Source: Arenicella chitinivorans
GTDB taxonomy: Bacteria > Pseudomonadota > Gammaproteobacteria > Arenicellales > Arenicellaceae
Assembly: GCF_014651515.1 (NCBI RefSeq)
Contig: NZ_BMXA01000005.1
Coordinates: 1 to 64,000 of the forward strand
Length of the DNA stretch: 64,000 nt
Reading direction: 5' to 3'
The position numbers were made by a program, and so were the translations under genes. Positions 24,390 to 35,013 of this stretch are shown one piece after another. Every line of letters begins with the position of its first letter. The first letter of the stretch is position 1. The notes beneath the pieces are model-generated. The model saw only the letters and a program-made list of their open reading frames with translations. It searched no databases and was not told the DNA's origin.

Positions 24390-24477
24390 GTGGATATCTC
24401 CGCTAAAATTTTAAAATCTGTCAGGCCATCAGCGCGCGAGCATGTCTGCAACTACGCGCGGGGCACGTGCTTTCAGG

Positions 24478-25428
24478 TTATGGGAGGTATTGGCTCGGTT
24501 GATCCGCGCCCTCCTTCTCAACCACTTCCACTATCAAGTCTTCCGGTTTCGCGCCCAGCATCAACACCGATGGACTGGCAACGAAAATCGATGAATAGGT
24601 ACCAATGACCACACCAATAATCAGCGTCAGCGCAAAACCTTGCAATGCTTCACCACCGTAGACATACAATGCCAGCAACACCAATAAGGTGGTCAGGGAA
24701 GTCAAAATAGTTCGTGGCAATGTCTGATTGATCGAGGTATTCATGATCTGCTCGGTATTCACTTCGCGTAAACGACGAAAGTTTTCGCGAATACGGTCGA
24801 ACACCACGATGGTGTCGTTCAAGGAATAACCAATCACCGCCAACAAGGCCGCCAGCACTGGCATGGTAAATTCCATTTGAATCAACGAAAAAACACCCAG
24901 TGTGATAACCACATCGTGGACCAAGGCGATGACCGAACCGAGAGAAAATTTCCACTCGAATCGGAACGCGACGTAGATCATGATACCGATCAGTGCATAG
25001 ACCAGTGCCAATATTCCTTTTTCAAACAACTCTTTGCCAAAGGTCGGCCCAACGAACTCAACGCTCTTCACTTCTCCAGCGCCAACGGCTGAAGCTGCCA
25101 ACAGATCAACGATACGCGTACTGACTTTGTCGTCGTTTGTCTCGTCACTTAATGGCACTCGAATCAACACATCTTCATCACTGCCAAAATACTGCACCAC
25201 GGCCTCAGTAAAACCACCTTGTTGCAGCACACTGCGGATATCCGATACTTGCACCGTGTCTTGGTAGATCAGTTCCACCTTGGTACCGCCGGAAAAATCA
25301 ATACCGAAGTTCAAGCCTTTGGTAGCCAGCGAATAGATACCTGCCGACAACAATACGGCAGAAATCACCAGCGCAATCAAGCGTTTACCAATAAAGTCGA
25401 TGCGCGTCTCAGTTTTAAATAATTGCAT
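24478..25428 (-). CDS. secF: Protein translocase subunit SecF
   Basis: Works with SecD to drive proton-motive-force-dependent completion of protein export through SecYEG. The 316 residues include six membrane segments: the first near residues 15-32, then a periplasmic domain starting LNFGIDFSGGTKVEL, and five clustered C-terminal helices with the signature VIGYSLNDTIVVFDRIREN. It is followed by an acidic tail. The gap from secD is 17 bp. Confidence 0.97.
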   Translation of the reverse strand: MQLFKTETRIDFIGKRLIALVISAVLLSAGIYSLATKGLNFGIDFSGGTKVELIYQDTVQVSDIRSVLQQGGFTEAVVQYFGSDEDVLIRVPLSDETNDDKVSTRIVDLLAASAVGAGEVKSVEFVGPTFGKELFEKGILALVYALIGIMIYVAFRFEWKFSLGSVIALVHDVVITLGVFSLIQMEFTMPVLAALLAVIGYSLNDTIVVFDRIRENFRRLREVNTEQIMNTSINQTLPRTILTSLTTLLVLLALYVYGGEALQGFALTLIIGVVIGTYSSIFVASPSVLMLGAKPEDLIVEVVEKEGADQPSQYLP

Positions 25429-25445
25429 AGTTCTGTTCCGGCCGC

Positions 25446-27302
25446 TTAAATGGCGAGCTTCTCCAATCGACGATTACCGTAGATAAAATTAATCAACACG
25501 CGTGACACAAAAATCGCGGTCACCATTGAGGTCGCAATACCGATACTCAACGTGATTGCAAAGCCTCGGATAGGGCCAGTACCGAAATTGAACAGTACTA
25601 GCGCAGCAATCAAGGTCGTCAAATTGGCGTCAATAATGGTTGAGAAGGCGTTGTCATAGCCGCGATGAATCGCCATCTGCGGTGACGCACCATCGGCAAT
25701 TTCTTCCCGAATTCGCTCAAATATCAGCACGTTGGCATCCACCGCCATACCGACGGTCAAAACCAGACCGGCCACACCGGGCAGCGTTAAAGTCGCCTGC
25801 AGCAAGGACAGCACACCGACAATAATCACTAGATTCAGCACCAGCGCAAAGCTCGCAACCAGACCAAAAACGCGATAAAAGATTGCCATGAACACCAGCA
25901 CCAACATAAAGCCGATGGCAACCGACTTGAAACCCTTGCTGATATTCTCAGCCCCCAGGCTTGGACCGACTGTGCGCTCTTCAATAATGTAGACCGGCGC
26001 GGCCAGCGAACCAGCACGCAGCAATAAAGCGATATCTTGCGCCTCTTTACTGCCGTCCAGGCCAGTAATAATGAAACTTTTACCCAGCTGGTCGTTGATA
26101 CGCGGAGCCGTGATCACTTCTTTGACTTCTTTAGTGACAATTTTGACTTCACCGTCCGGCCCGGTCACCGTCTCAGGTATTGACTCCACATACACCACCG
26201 CCATGCGGTTGCCGATGTTGTCGCCTGTCACATCGGCGTTGATAGTCGTTCCTTTTGCGTCCAGGCGGATATTCACTACAGGACCGCCATCTTGCTGACT
26301 AAAGCCGGCACTGGCGTCAATAATGTTCTCACCGGAATACAACACGCGCTTTTGCAGCAAAATCGGCGTGCCATCTCGGAAATAAAATCGCTCTGAACCG
26401 CTTGGTACACGACCACGTACATTTGAAGCTTGATTGTCTTCGTCCACTAGGTGGATCTGCAGAGTGGCCGTTTTACCTAAAATCTCTTTGGCAATTGACG
26501 GATCTTTAACACCGGGCAACTGCACCACAATCCGATCCACGCCTTGTTGTTGAATCACCGGTTCAGAGACACCCAGTTGGTCGATTCGATTGCGCAAAGC
26601 CAACATATTTTTCTTCAAGGCGGCGCCGCGAATCTCGGCCAGCGCAGTCTCGTTGACTTCGATCGTTAAAATGTAGCTGCCATCCTGTTCACTCTCTAAA
26701 CGCTGTAACTCAGGATACTTGGCCGAAACTTGGTCATAGGATTGGTCGCGCACCTCTTCATCGGTAAAACGAATGGTGATACTGCCGTCTGCCTGTTGAT
26801 TGATACCCGAATAACGTAAGCCTTCTTCACGTAACAGCTTGCGAATGTCTTCGTAGTAGTCGTCATTGGCTTTCTTTTCTGCCGCGTCCATGTCGACTTG
26901 CAGCAAAAAGTGAACGCCACCACGCAGATCCAGCCCAAGATACATCGGCGCACCACCGAGGCTTTGTAACCAATCTGGTGTGGTGGTCAAATCCGCCATC
27001 GCAACCGGATACAAGTCTCCAAGCTCTTCTTTCAAGATTCGCTGACCGCGAGTTTGATCGTCTTCAGACCCTAACCGAGCTCGCACTTTGCCTGGCTCAA
27101 GTGTAATGGATTTGACTTCAATACCAGCCGTTTCGAGCGTGGTCTTGACCCGCTCCATCACGGTGTTGTCGACTTCGGCAGTCCGTGCGCCAACAACCTG
27201 CAAACCAGGTTCGGCTTGAAACAGATTTGGGGTTGCGTATATCACGCCGAACGCGATGATGAACAACAACAGTAGATACTTCCAGGTAGGGTTTTTATTC
27301 AT
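25446..27302 (-). CDS. secD: Protein translocase subunit SecD
   Basis: Partner of SecF at the inner membrane. The 618-residue protein has an N-terminal membrane helix, the large periplasmic region with YLGLDLRGGVHFLLQVD and the P1 head, and five C-terminal helices with the family signature LTVGMAVDANVLIFERIREE and TTLIAALVLFNFGTGPIRGFA. The length is standard. It belongs to the yajC-secD-secF operon. Confidence 0.97.
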   Translation of the reverse strand: MNKNPTWKYLLLLFIIAFGVIYATPNLFQAEPGLQVVGARTAEVDNTVMERVKTTLETAGIEVKSITLEPGKVRARLGSEDDQTRGQRILKEELGDLYPVAMADLTTTPDWLQSLGGAPMYLGLDLRGGVHFLLQVDMDAAEKKANDDYYEDIRKLLREEGLRYSGINQQADGSITIRFTDEEVRDQSYDQVSAKYPELQRLESEQDGSYILTIEVNETALAEIRGAALKKNMLALRNRIDQLGVSEPVIQQQGVDRIVVQLPGVKDPSIAKEILGKTATLQIHLVDEDNQASNVRGRVPSGSERFYFRDGTPILLQKRVLYSGENIIDASAGFSQQDGGPVVNIRLDAKGTTINADVTGDNIGNRMAVVYVESIPETVTGPDGEVKIVTKEVKEVITAPRINDQLGKSFIITGLDGSKEAQDIALLLRAGSLAAPVYIIEERTVGPSLGAENISKGFKSVAIGFMLVLVFMAIFYRVFGLVASFALVLNLVIIVGVLSLLQATLTLPGVAGLVLTVGMAVDANVLIFERIREEIADGASPQMAIHRGYDNAFSTIIDANLTTLIAALVLFNFGTGPIRGFAITLSIGIATSMVTAIFVSRVLINFIYGNRRLEKLAI

Positions 27303-27444
27303 AATTTATAACGACGGTGCTCAGCTCGAAAACACTGACTGCACAAAGCTGGCGTACAGTCACGCTGCGTGTAAGAGGCTTGGTGGGACTGATGACATGG
27401 CATGCTTAGTTGCACCAGCCCGCGTCAACACTCTGACAACTGGA

Positions 27445-27777
27445 TTAATACGTGCCCTTTGGCATCATGGCCTGAACTGACATGCGCTGTACACGAATTT
27501 CAGTGCCCTGCGCTATTTCAACGGTAAGAAAGTTCTCATCAACCTGAGTGATTTTGCCCAGCACACCACCCATGGTGACCACTTCATCGCCTTTGCTTAA
27601 TCCGCCAACCATATTGCGATGTTCTTTTTGACGTTTTTGCTGCGGGCGAATCAGCAAAAAATAAAATACCACGAACAGAAGAATCATTGGCAACAGGCTC
27701 ATGATACTGCTGGACCCTGATGCACCGGCAGTTTGTGCCGCGGCGTCTGAAATAAAAAAACTAAGTAAGTCGTTCAT
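27445..27777 (-). CDS. yajC: Preprotein translocase accessory subunit YajC
   Basis: A small component of the SecDF-YajC complex. It is 110 residues with one membrane helix (SLLPMILLFVVFYFLLIRPQ) followed by QQKRQKEHRNMVGGLSKGDEVVTMGG, the family hallmark, and a small cytoplasmic domain. It lies between tgt and secD in conserved order. Confidence 0.97.
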   Translation of the reverse strand: MNDLLSFFISDAAAQTAGASGSSSIMSLLPMILLFVVFYFLLIRPQQKRQKEHRNMVGGLSKGDEVVTMGGVLGKITQVDENFLTVEIAQGTEIRVQRMSVQAMMPKGTY

Positions 27778-27880
27778 TAGGCTTTACCTGTGTACCTGGT
27801 TATTTTCAATAGTTTGTGTGTTCCTAGCGCCATACTGTCTATGCACTGGGCGTCGGATGACCCAAAAAATCAAGGGCGAA

Positions 27881-29059
<1,179 letters not shown>

Positions 29060-29085
29060 TCACCAACAACAAGTAGGATCGTGGC

Positions 29086-29517
29086 TCAGCCGAGGTGCTG
29101 ATTCAAAAACGCCAACGCGTCCACATACCCTTGCTTGCCTCGACCGGCAATCTGCGTCAAGCACACATCCTTGATCATGGAAACCTGCCGAAAAGCCTCG
29201 CGCGCGTGAATATCGGACAGATGCACTTCCACGGTCGGTATTTGACAGCCGGAAATCGCATCTCGCAGCGCCACTGAATAATGCGTCAATCCACCCGGAT
29301 TAATGATCACTGCGTCGGCCTCGCGGCGATGCGCTTGCAGATGATCGATAATGACGCCTTCATGGTTGGACTGAAAAAAAACCAGTTCATGCCCTTCCGA
29401 CTCCGGTTGCGCGCGAATCCAGGCATTCACATCCGCCAACGACTCACTGCCGTATACCTCCGGCTCACGCTCGCCAAGCAGATTCAGATTCGGTCCGTTA
29501 ACGATCAGAATTTTCAT
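29086..29517 (-). CDS. aroQ: 3-dehydroquinate dehydratase, type II
   Basis: Third step of the shikimate pathway, dehydration of 3-dehydroquinate. It is a 143-residue dodecameric enzyme of the flavodoxin-like type: LIVNGPNLNLLGEREPEVYG with the active-site loop Arg and Tyr, FFQSNHEGVIIDHLQ, AVIINPGGLTHYSVALRDAI and VEVHLSDIHAREAFR. Its start overlaps the aroB stop by 4 bp (ATGA), so translation is coupled. Confidence 0.97.
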   Translation of the reverse strand: MKILIVNGPNLNLLGEREPEVYGSESLADVNAWIRAQPESEGHELVFFQSNHEGVIIDHLQAHRREADAVIINPGGLTHYSVALRDAISGCQIPTVEVHLSDIHAREAFRQVSMIKDVCLTQIAGRGKQGYVDALAFLNQHLG

Positions 29518-30611
29518 GCCACTTCACCCAGACTGGCGGTGATATCGTCCGCGGTCACATCCGTCGACACGAGCCCGTTGCCCAGCGCATCCAGCACAAT
29601 AAAATTCAGCTTGCCATTGATGTACTTCTTATCGTGTGCAACCACCTTAAGAATGTCCTCGGCCGCCATTTTCGACAGCGGCGGCAGTTCAAAGCGATCC
29701 AGCACGGCTTTAGCACGCAGATAATCGGCTTTAGACAACAACCCCTTGTGATGCGAAATAAAATTGGCGCATTTCATGCCATACAGCACCGCTTCGCCGT
29801 GGTAGAGACCTTGATACGCTTCCAGAGTTTCAAACGCGTGACCAATGGTGTGCCCATAGTTGAGCAATCGGCGCTCACCGTTTTCAAATTGGTCTGCCGA
29901 CACAATGGCCGCCTTGATGGCGCAGCTCTTAGCGATAATTTCACTCAGCAGTGCCTCGTCATTTAGCGCCACCAGGTCGTCAAACCGTGTTTCAAAGGTC
30001 TCAAATATAGACACGTCACGAATAAAGCCATATTTGACCGCTTCGGCTAACGATGAAATCACATTTCGTCGCGGCAAAGTTGCAAGAAAGTCCGGATCAA
30101 TCAGCACCGCTTTAGGCTGGTAAATCGCGCCAACCAAGTTTTTACCTGCCGCCAGATTAACGGCGGTTTTGCCACCAATCGCTGAATCCACCATCGCCAA
30201 CAAGGTTGTTGGGATCTGTACAAACGGTATGCCACGCATATAGGTCGCGGCCACAAAACCACCTAGATCACCAACCACACCACCACCTAGTGCCAATAAA
30301 ATCGAAGAGCGGTCGCAACCTAACTCAACCATTTCGGACCAGACCTGCTCGGCATAACGGATGTTCTTGGCCGACTCATCGCCCGGTACGATAATGGGAT
30401 GAATATTGAACCCGGCCGCGCGCAGCGAATCCACCACGGGGGCATAAATATCAAAGATAGCTTGTTGTGTCAGCACGACCCATTGTTGACCCTTATTCCA
30501 AGGTGCAAGGTGTTCGGCTAGCTGGTTCCGCAGGCCGTAGCCCACCTCGATGTCATAAGCGTGCTCACCCAGGTCAACGGGGACACGGTGCAACTGTGAA
30601 TCAAACTGCAT
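29514..30611 (-). CDS. aroB: 3-dehydroquinate synthase
   Basis: Second step of the shikimate pathway, converting DAHP to dehydroquinate with NAD and a divalent metal. At 365 residues the family blocks are present: LALGGGVVGDLGGFVAATYMRGIPFVQIPTTLLAMVD-type text (ALGGGVVGDLGGFVAAT), SAIGGKTAVNLAAGKNLVGA, and metal ligands in RRLLNYGHTIGHAFE and YHGEAVLYGM. It is flanked by aroE upstream and aroQ downstream rather than by aroK, the usual partner. Confidence 0.97.
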   Translation of the reverse strand: MQFDSQLHRVPVDLGEHAYDIEVGYGLRNQLAEHLAPWNKGQQWVVLTQQAIFDIYAPVVDSLRAAGFNIHPIIVPGDESAKNIRYAEQVWSEMVELGCDRSSILLALGGGVVGDLGGFVAATYMRGIPFVQIPTTLLAMVDSAIGGKTAVNLAAGKNLVGAIYQPKAVLIDPDFLATLPRRNVISSLAEAVKYGFIRDVSIFETFETRFDDLVALNDEALLSEIIAKSCAIKAAIVSADQFENGERRLLNYGHTIGHAFETLEAYQGLYHGEAVLYGMKCANFISHHKGLLSKADYLRAKAVLDRFELPPLSKMAAEDILKVVAHDKKYINGKLNFIVLDALGNGLVSTDVTADDITASLGEVA

Positions 30612-30666
30612 AAGAATAGAATTGGCGTACGACAGATCATCGTACGGGTTAGTTTGCGCCTTGGCG

Positions 30667-31515
30667 TTATTTTATCGCTTTCTCAAGGTCCCTGACCAGC
30701 GCATTCATGTCAACATGCGCCACGATGTTACCGCCCATCCAGATTTCCACTGAATAAACTGCTTGCGCGACCAGCATCTGCAGGCCATTAACTGTGTTCG
30801 CACCCTGCTTCTCAGCATCGATCAGAAATTGAGTTTGTTTCGGGTTATAGACCAGGTCAAAGGCCAGACAACCTTCATGAAAAATCGACTTGGACAGTGG
30901 CGATACCTTCACATTTGGCGCCATGCCAACAGAGGTGGTATTGATAATACAATCCAGTTCGGGCGCGCGCTGGGCCAACTCGGCCTCATCACACAGGATC
31001 ACATCAATCGCATCATTAACCGCAAGGATAACCGACTTTAATTGTTCCGCCCTCTCTTGAGTGCGATTAATTATAAGAACGCGTTTTGCCTCGCCTTCAG
31101 CCAACACGGCGCCAACTGCCTGCGCACTTCCGCCAGCCCCCAGAATGGCAAACTGATTACCTTCAATCTGAACATCGTTCTGACGGAGAGAGTAGGCAAA
31201 CCCCAGCAGGTCAGTATTGTAACCGGTCAGTTTATTGCCCACGCGATTAACACAATTGACCGCGTTAATCAGCTTGGCTTTGCTGTCGACCTCGTCAAGC
31301 AGTTGGATGACATGGAATTTGTGAGGTGTGGTGACATTAACGCCATCGAAACCGCCAACACGGAAACCAGAGAAAAACCCCTTGAGCCGTTCCTCTGGTA
31401 ACTCCACCGTTCGGTACGAGGCGTCGTCAATTTCGAGCTGACGGTATATCGCCTTGTGCAGCACTGGGCTTAAGCTGTGGCCCAACGGTTCTCCCAATAA
31501 CGCAAATCTCTTCAA
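30667..31515 (-). CDS. aroE: Shikimate dehydrogenase (NADP+)
   Basis: Fourth step, reduction of 3-dehydroshikimate. The 282-residue enzyme has the substrate motif LLGEPLGHSLSPVLH, the catalytic lysine in VNVTTPHKFHVIQL, AVNCVNRVGNKLTGYNTDLLGF, the dinucleotide-binding AILGAGGSAQAVGAVLAE with basic NRTQERAEQL, and the C-terminal NGLQMLVAQAV. It lies between the DAHP synthase gene and aroB on the same strand. Confidence 0.97.
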   Translation of the reverse strand: MKRFALLGEPLGHSLSPVLHKAIYRQLEIDDASYRTVELPEERLKGFFSGFRVGGFDGVNVTTPHKFHVIQLLDEVDSKAKLINAVNCVNRVGNKLTGYNTDLLGFAYSLRQNDVQIEGNQFAILGAGGSAQAVGAVLAEGEAKRVLIINRTQERAEQLKSVILAVNDAIDVILCDEAELAQRAPELDCIINTTSVGMAPNVKVSPLSKSIFHEGCLAFDLVYNPKQTQFLIDAEKQGANTVNGLQMLVAQAVYSVEIWMGGNIVAHVDMNALVRDLEKAIK

Positions 31516-31598
31516 ATTTTACCCTGTCAAACGTAGCGAGTGACTCAGTCCTAAAGCCCCTCAGGATTATGAATAAAGTCGTCTTTCACCACTTAATA

Positions 31599-32663
31599 TC
31601 AAGCGGCACGCACTGCACGTCTTGATCGTACCGCATTTGCAAGGTTTCGGCAAAGGTCTTCCGTTTCTTGCCAGCCGATACAGCCATCGGTAATGCTTTG
31701 ACCGTATACCAGCGATTGTCCTTCGACCACCTTTTGCTTACCTTCAACCAAATTCGACTCGATCATCACGCCAAAAACGCGGCTCTCGCCTTGCTCGATC
31801 TGACGACACACGTCCTCACACACAAGGCGCTGCTTGGAAAACTGTTTGTAACTGTTGGCATGACTAAAGTCGATCATGATGTTCGGCCGCAACCCCGCGT
31901 CTTCAAGCATTCCGGCCGCCTGATCCACAAAGACTTTCGCGAAATTGGGTTCATCGCTGCCGCCACGCAAAATAATATGCGTAAACTGATTGCCAGTACT
32001 CGCCACAATTGCTGTACGCCCTTCTTTGGTCACTGACAGAAAATGGTGCGGATTGCTGGCCGCGCCGATGGCATCTACTGCAATTTTGAGGTTGCCATCG
32101 GTACCATTCTTAAACCCAACAGGACACGACAAACCGGAGGCCAACTCGCGATGGCACTGACTCTCTGTGGTACGCGCACCAATCGCACCCCAAGACACGA
32201 TATCACCGGTGTATTGCGGTGTAATGAGATCCAGATACTCACAGCCTGCTGGGACACCAAGATCATTGATCGAGAGCAACAAGTTACGCGCAATTCCGAG
32301 CCCCTTGTTGACGCTAAAACTACTGTTTAAATCGGGGTCGTTGATCAACCCCTTCCAACCAACGGTGGTGCGCGGCTTTTCAAAATATACGCGCATCACA
32401 ATCACCAGTTCGTCCGCCAATTCCTGCTTCAACTCGACCAGCCGACTCGCATATTCCAACGCAGATTCGGGGTCGTGGATAGAACAGGGTCCGACTATCG
32501 CCACCAACCGATCATCATCACCGGCCATCACCGCTTCGATTTCCGCTCGCGCCTGTGCGGTGGTATTCGCTGCGTCATCGGTCAACGGAAACTGTTCGTG
32601 GATATGGACTGGGGAAATTAGTTCCTTGGTTTCAGCAATTCTTAGGTCATCTGTACGTTTCAT
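31599..32663 (-). CDS. 3-deoxy-7-phosphoheptulonate (DAHP) synthase, class I
   Basis: First step of the shikimate pathway, joining PEP and erythrose 4-phosphate. The 354-residue class I alpha (AroFGH-type) enzyme shows IVGPCSIHDPESALEYA, MRVYFEKPRTTVGWKGLIND, SWGAIGARTTESQCHRE, SCPVGFKNGTDGNL, and the metal-binding MIDFSHANSYKQF. Which aromatic amino acid inhibits it cannot be read from the sequence. It heads a run with aroE, aroB and aroQ. A second copy lies at 46287-47360. Confidence 0.95.
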   Translation of the reverse strand: MKRTDDLRIAETKELISPVHIHEQFPLTDDAANTTAQARAEIEAVMAGDDDRLVAIVGPCSIHDPESALEYASRLVELKQELADELVIVMRVYFEKPRTTVGWKGLINDPDLNSSFSVNKGLGIARNLLLSINDLGVPAGCEYLDLITPQYTGDIVSWGAIGARTTESQCHRELASGLSCPVGFKNGTDGNLKIAVDAIGAASNPHHFLSVTKEGRTAIVASTGNQFTHIILRGGSDEPNFAKVFVDQAAGMLEDAGLRPNIMIDFSHANSYKQFSKQRLVCEDVCRQIEQGESRVFGVMIESNLVEGKQKVVEGQSLVYGQSITDGCIGWQETEDLCRNLANAVRSRRAVRAA

Positions 32664-32888
32664 GGTTAGAACAAAATTAAGTTATCTGGCGAAATCTATG
32701 AAGACAGCGGTTGTTGACGCTCAAAACTCCGCAACATGGTAAAGTGACTATATCACGCTGGACCCGCAATCCGTTTCCGAATTTGGTGCCAATCTCGACG
32801 TAATGTAACAAACAAACCTCAAAATTTGGATTTGCTCGCTGTTGGCGTTGCTCCGCACGATATATAAGACCTATACCGCACAATACGC

Positions 32889-34988
32889 ATGAATGATTTG
32901 ACCGTAATTCCATCCAATACCACTACGCAGAACACACCACAGTTTCTCAATACGGAGCTGAGTTTATTGTCGTTTCATGAACGCGTATTGAGCATGGCCT
33001 TAGATACCCGTGTGCCATTGCTGGAGCGACTCAAATTTTTGTGCATATTCAGCTCCAACATGGATGAGTTTTTCGAAATCCGCGTATCCGGATTGAAAGC
33101 CATGGCACAAAGCGCCGTGGCCAACGAAAGCGTGGATGGCATGACACCGCAAATCGCGCTCGACAAAATCAGCGAACGCGCACACCGCTTAGTGGATCTA
33201 CAGTACAAAACCCTGAATCAACAGGTGCTGCCCGAATTACAAGACTATGGCATCCAGTTTGTGGAAGAACACGAGTGGACCAGCGGTCAAGCGAAATGGA
33301 TCCGCGCGTACTTCAAACGGGAAGTTCTGCCGATCCTAACCCCGATTCGACTGGACCCGGCTCACCCATTCCCACTGACGATCAATAAAGGCCTAAGCAT
33401 TGTGGTGGACTTGCACGACCCGGATCGCGATGACGCGCACAATATTGCGATTGTGCCTGCGCCCCGCGCCTTGCCACGCTATATTCGTTTGCCGCCCGAA
33501 CTGTGCATAAAAGAATACGAATACGTGTATCTGGCGTCGATCATTCAAGCGAATATCCGTAAGTTATTCAGCAATGTGAAGGTATTGGGTTGCTACCAGT
33601 TCCGGATCACACGTAATAGCGATCTCTACGTGGACCTTGAAGCGGTGGAAGACTTGGCACGCACGCTAGAAGGTGAGTTACCTCGACGCTTGTACGGCGA
33701 AGCCATTCGCCTGGAATTATCGGCCAACTGCCCCAAGAAAATTCTTAACTTTCTCAAAGATAGATTCCAGATATCCGACCAATACATTTATTTGGTGGAC
33801 GGACCAGCAAATCTCAACCGTTTGATTACCCTGCCAGACCTGGTCAATCGCCCGCAAATCAAATACCAGGGGTTTGCTCCGTCAGCACCTGACAACCTCA
33901 CACAGCAAAATAATATTTTTGACACCATCAGCCATGGCGATGTCTTGCTACACCACCCTTTCCAGTCATTTGCGCCGGTGGTTGAGCTGTTGCGCCAGGC
34001 GGCAAACGATCCAGATGTGTTAGTCATCAAGCAGACGCTCTATCGTACAGGGTCGGAGTCGGTGCTGGTGGAATTGCTTGAGGATGCCGCACGTGCCGGC
34101 AAAGAAGTCACGGTTATTGTCGAATTGATGGCACGCTTCGATGAACAAAACAATCTGGACACGGCGCATAAACTGCAATCGGCTGGTGCGCACGTCGTGT
34201 ACGGCATGGTAGGCAAAAAGACGCATGCCAAAATGCTGATGATTGTGCGTCGCGAACGCAAAAAGCTACGACGCTACGTTCACCTTGGCACGGGCAACTA
34301 CCATCAAGGGAACACACGGATTTATACCGATTACGGTCTAATCACCAACGACAAAGACATTACCCAAGACGTGCACGAATTGTTCATGCAACTCACCACG
34401 CAAGGCCCAAATCCGCCATTGGCACGGCTATTTCAGTCACCGGCTGGCATTAGCGATATGCTGGTGAAGAGAATTCAGCGCGAGGCTGAGCATGCGCGAC
34501 AAGGTCTCGACAGTCACGTCATCATTAAAGCCAATGGGCTTTCCAGTCCGGTAGTCATCCACGCGATGTACGACGCGTCGCAAGCCGGAGTTAAGATCGA
34601 GTTGATCATCCGCGGTATCTGTTGTCTGCGACCAGGTGTCGAGGGCCTGTCAGAGAACATCACGGTGCGCTCAGTCGTCGGTCGATTTCTTGAGCATGGG
34701 CGTGTGTTTTATTTCTTAAACGCTGCGGCTGAAAGCGAGCTGTATTTGTCCAGTGCCGATTTGATGCCGCGCAATCTACGCAATCGCATCGAGCAATGCA
34801 CACCAATTCTGGACACCAACATCAAAGCAACGATTCTCGACGATTTACAGGCTTATTTGGCGGACAACAGTAACGCTTGGCTGATGCAAGCAAATGGAAA
34901 ATACATTCAAGCCATTCCCGCCGACCCAGAAGATCCAAGCTTCAATGCGCAACAGTCACTGTTGGAACGCCACGCCGACGAGTATTAA
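32889..34988 (+). CDS. ppk1: Polyphosphate kinase 1
   Basis: Reversibly polymerises ATP gamma-phosphates into inorganic polyphosphate at the membrane. The 699-residue protein has the N-terminal helical domain (FLNTELSLLSFHERVL, FLCIFSSNMDEFFEIRV), the head domain, and two phospholipase-D-like catalytic domains: VIKQTLYRTGSES, and THAKMLMIVRRE with the autophosphorylated His. HLGTGNYHQGNTRIYTDYGL and GICCLRPGVEGLSENI follow. It converges on ppx, encoded on the other strand 25 bp away. Confidence 0.97.
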   Translation: MNDLTVIPSNTTTQNTPQFLNTELSLLSFHERVLSMALDTRVPLLERLKFLCIFSSNMDEFFEIRVSGLKAMAQSAVANESVDGMTPQIALDKISERAHRLVDLQYKTLNQQVLPELQDYGIQFVEEHEWTSGQAKWIRAYFKREVLPILTPIRLDPAHPFPLTINKGLSIVVDLHDPDRDDAHNIAIVPAPRALPRYIRLPPELCIKEYEYVYLASIIQANIRKLFSNVKVLGCYQFRITRNSDLYVDLEAVEDLARTLEGELPRRLYGEAIRLELSANCPKKILNFLKDRFQISDQYIYLVDGPANLNRLITLPDLVNRPQIKYQGFAPSAPDNLTQQNNIFDTISHGDVLLHHPFQSFAPVVELLRQAANDPDVLVIKQTLYRTGSESVLVELLEDAARAGKEVTVIVELMARFDEQNNLDTAHKLQSAGAHVVYGMVGKKTHAKMLMIVRRERKKLRRYVHLGTGNYHQGNTRIYTDYGLITNDKDITQDVHELFMQLTTQGPNPPLARLFQSPAGISDMLVKRIQREAEHARQGLDSHVIIKANGLSSPVVIHAMYDASQAGVKIELIIRGICCLRPGVEGLSENITVRSVVGRFLEHGRVFYFLNAAAESELYLSSADLMPRNLRNRIEQCTPILDTNIKATILDDLQAYLADNSNAWLMQANGKYIQAIPADPEDPSFNAQQSLLERHADEY

Positions 34989-35013
34989 GTCAACCGAATC
35001 GCCTCGCATACAA

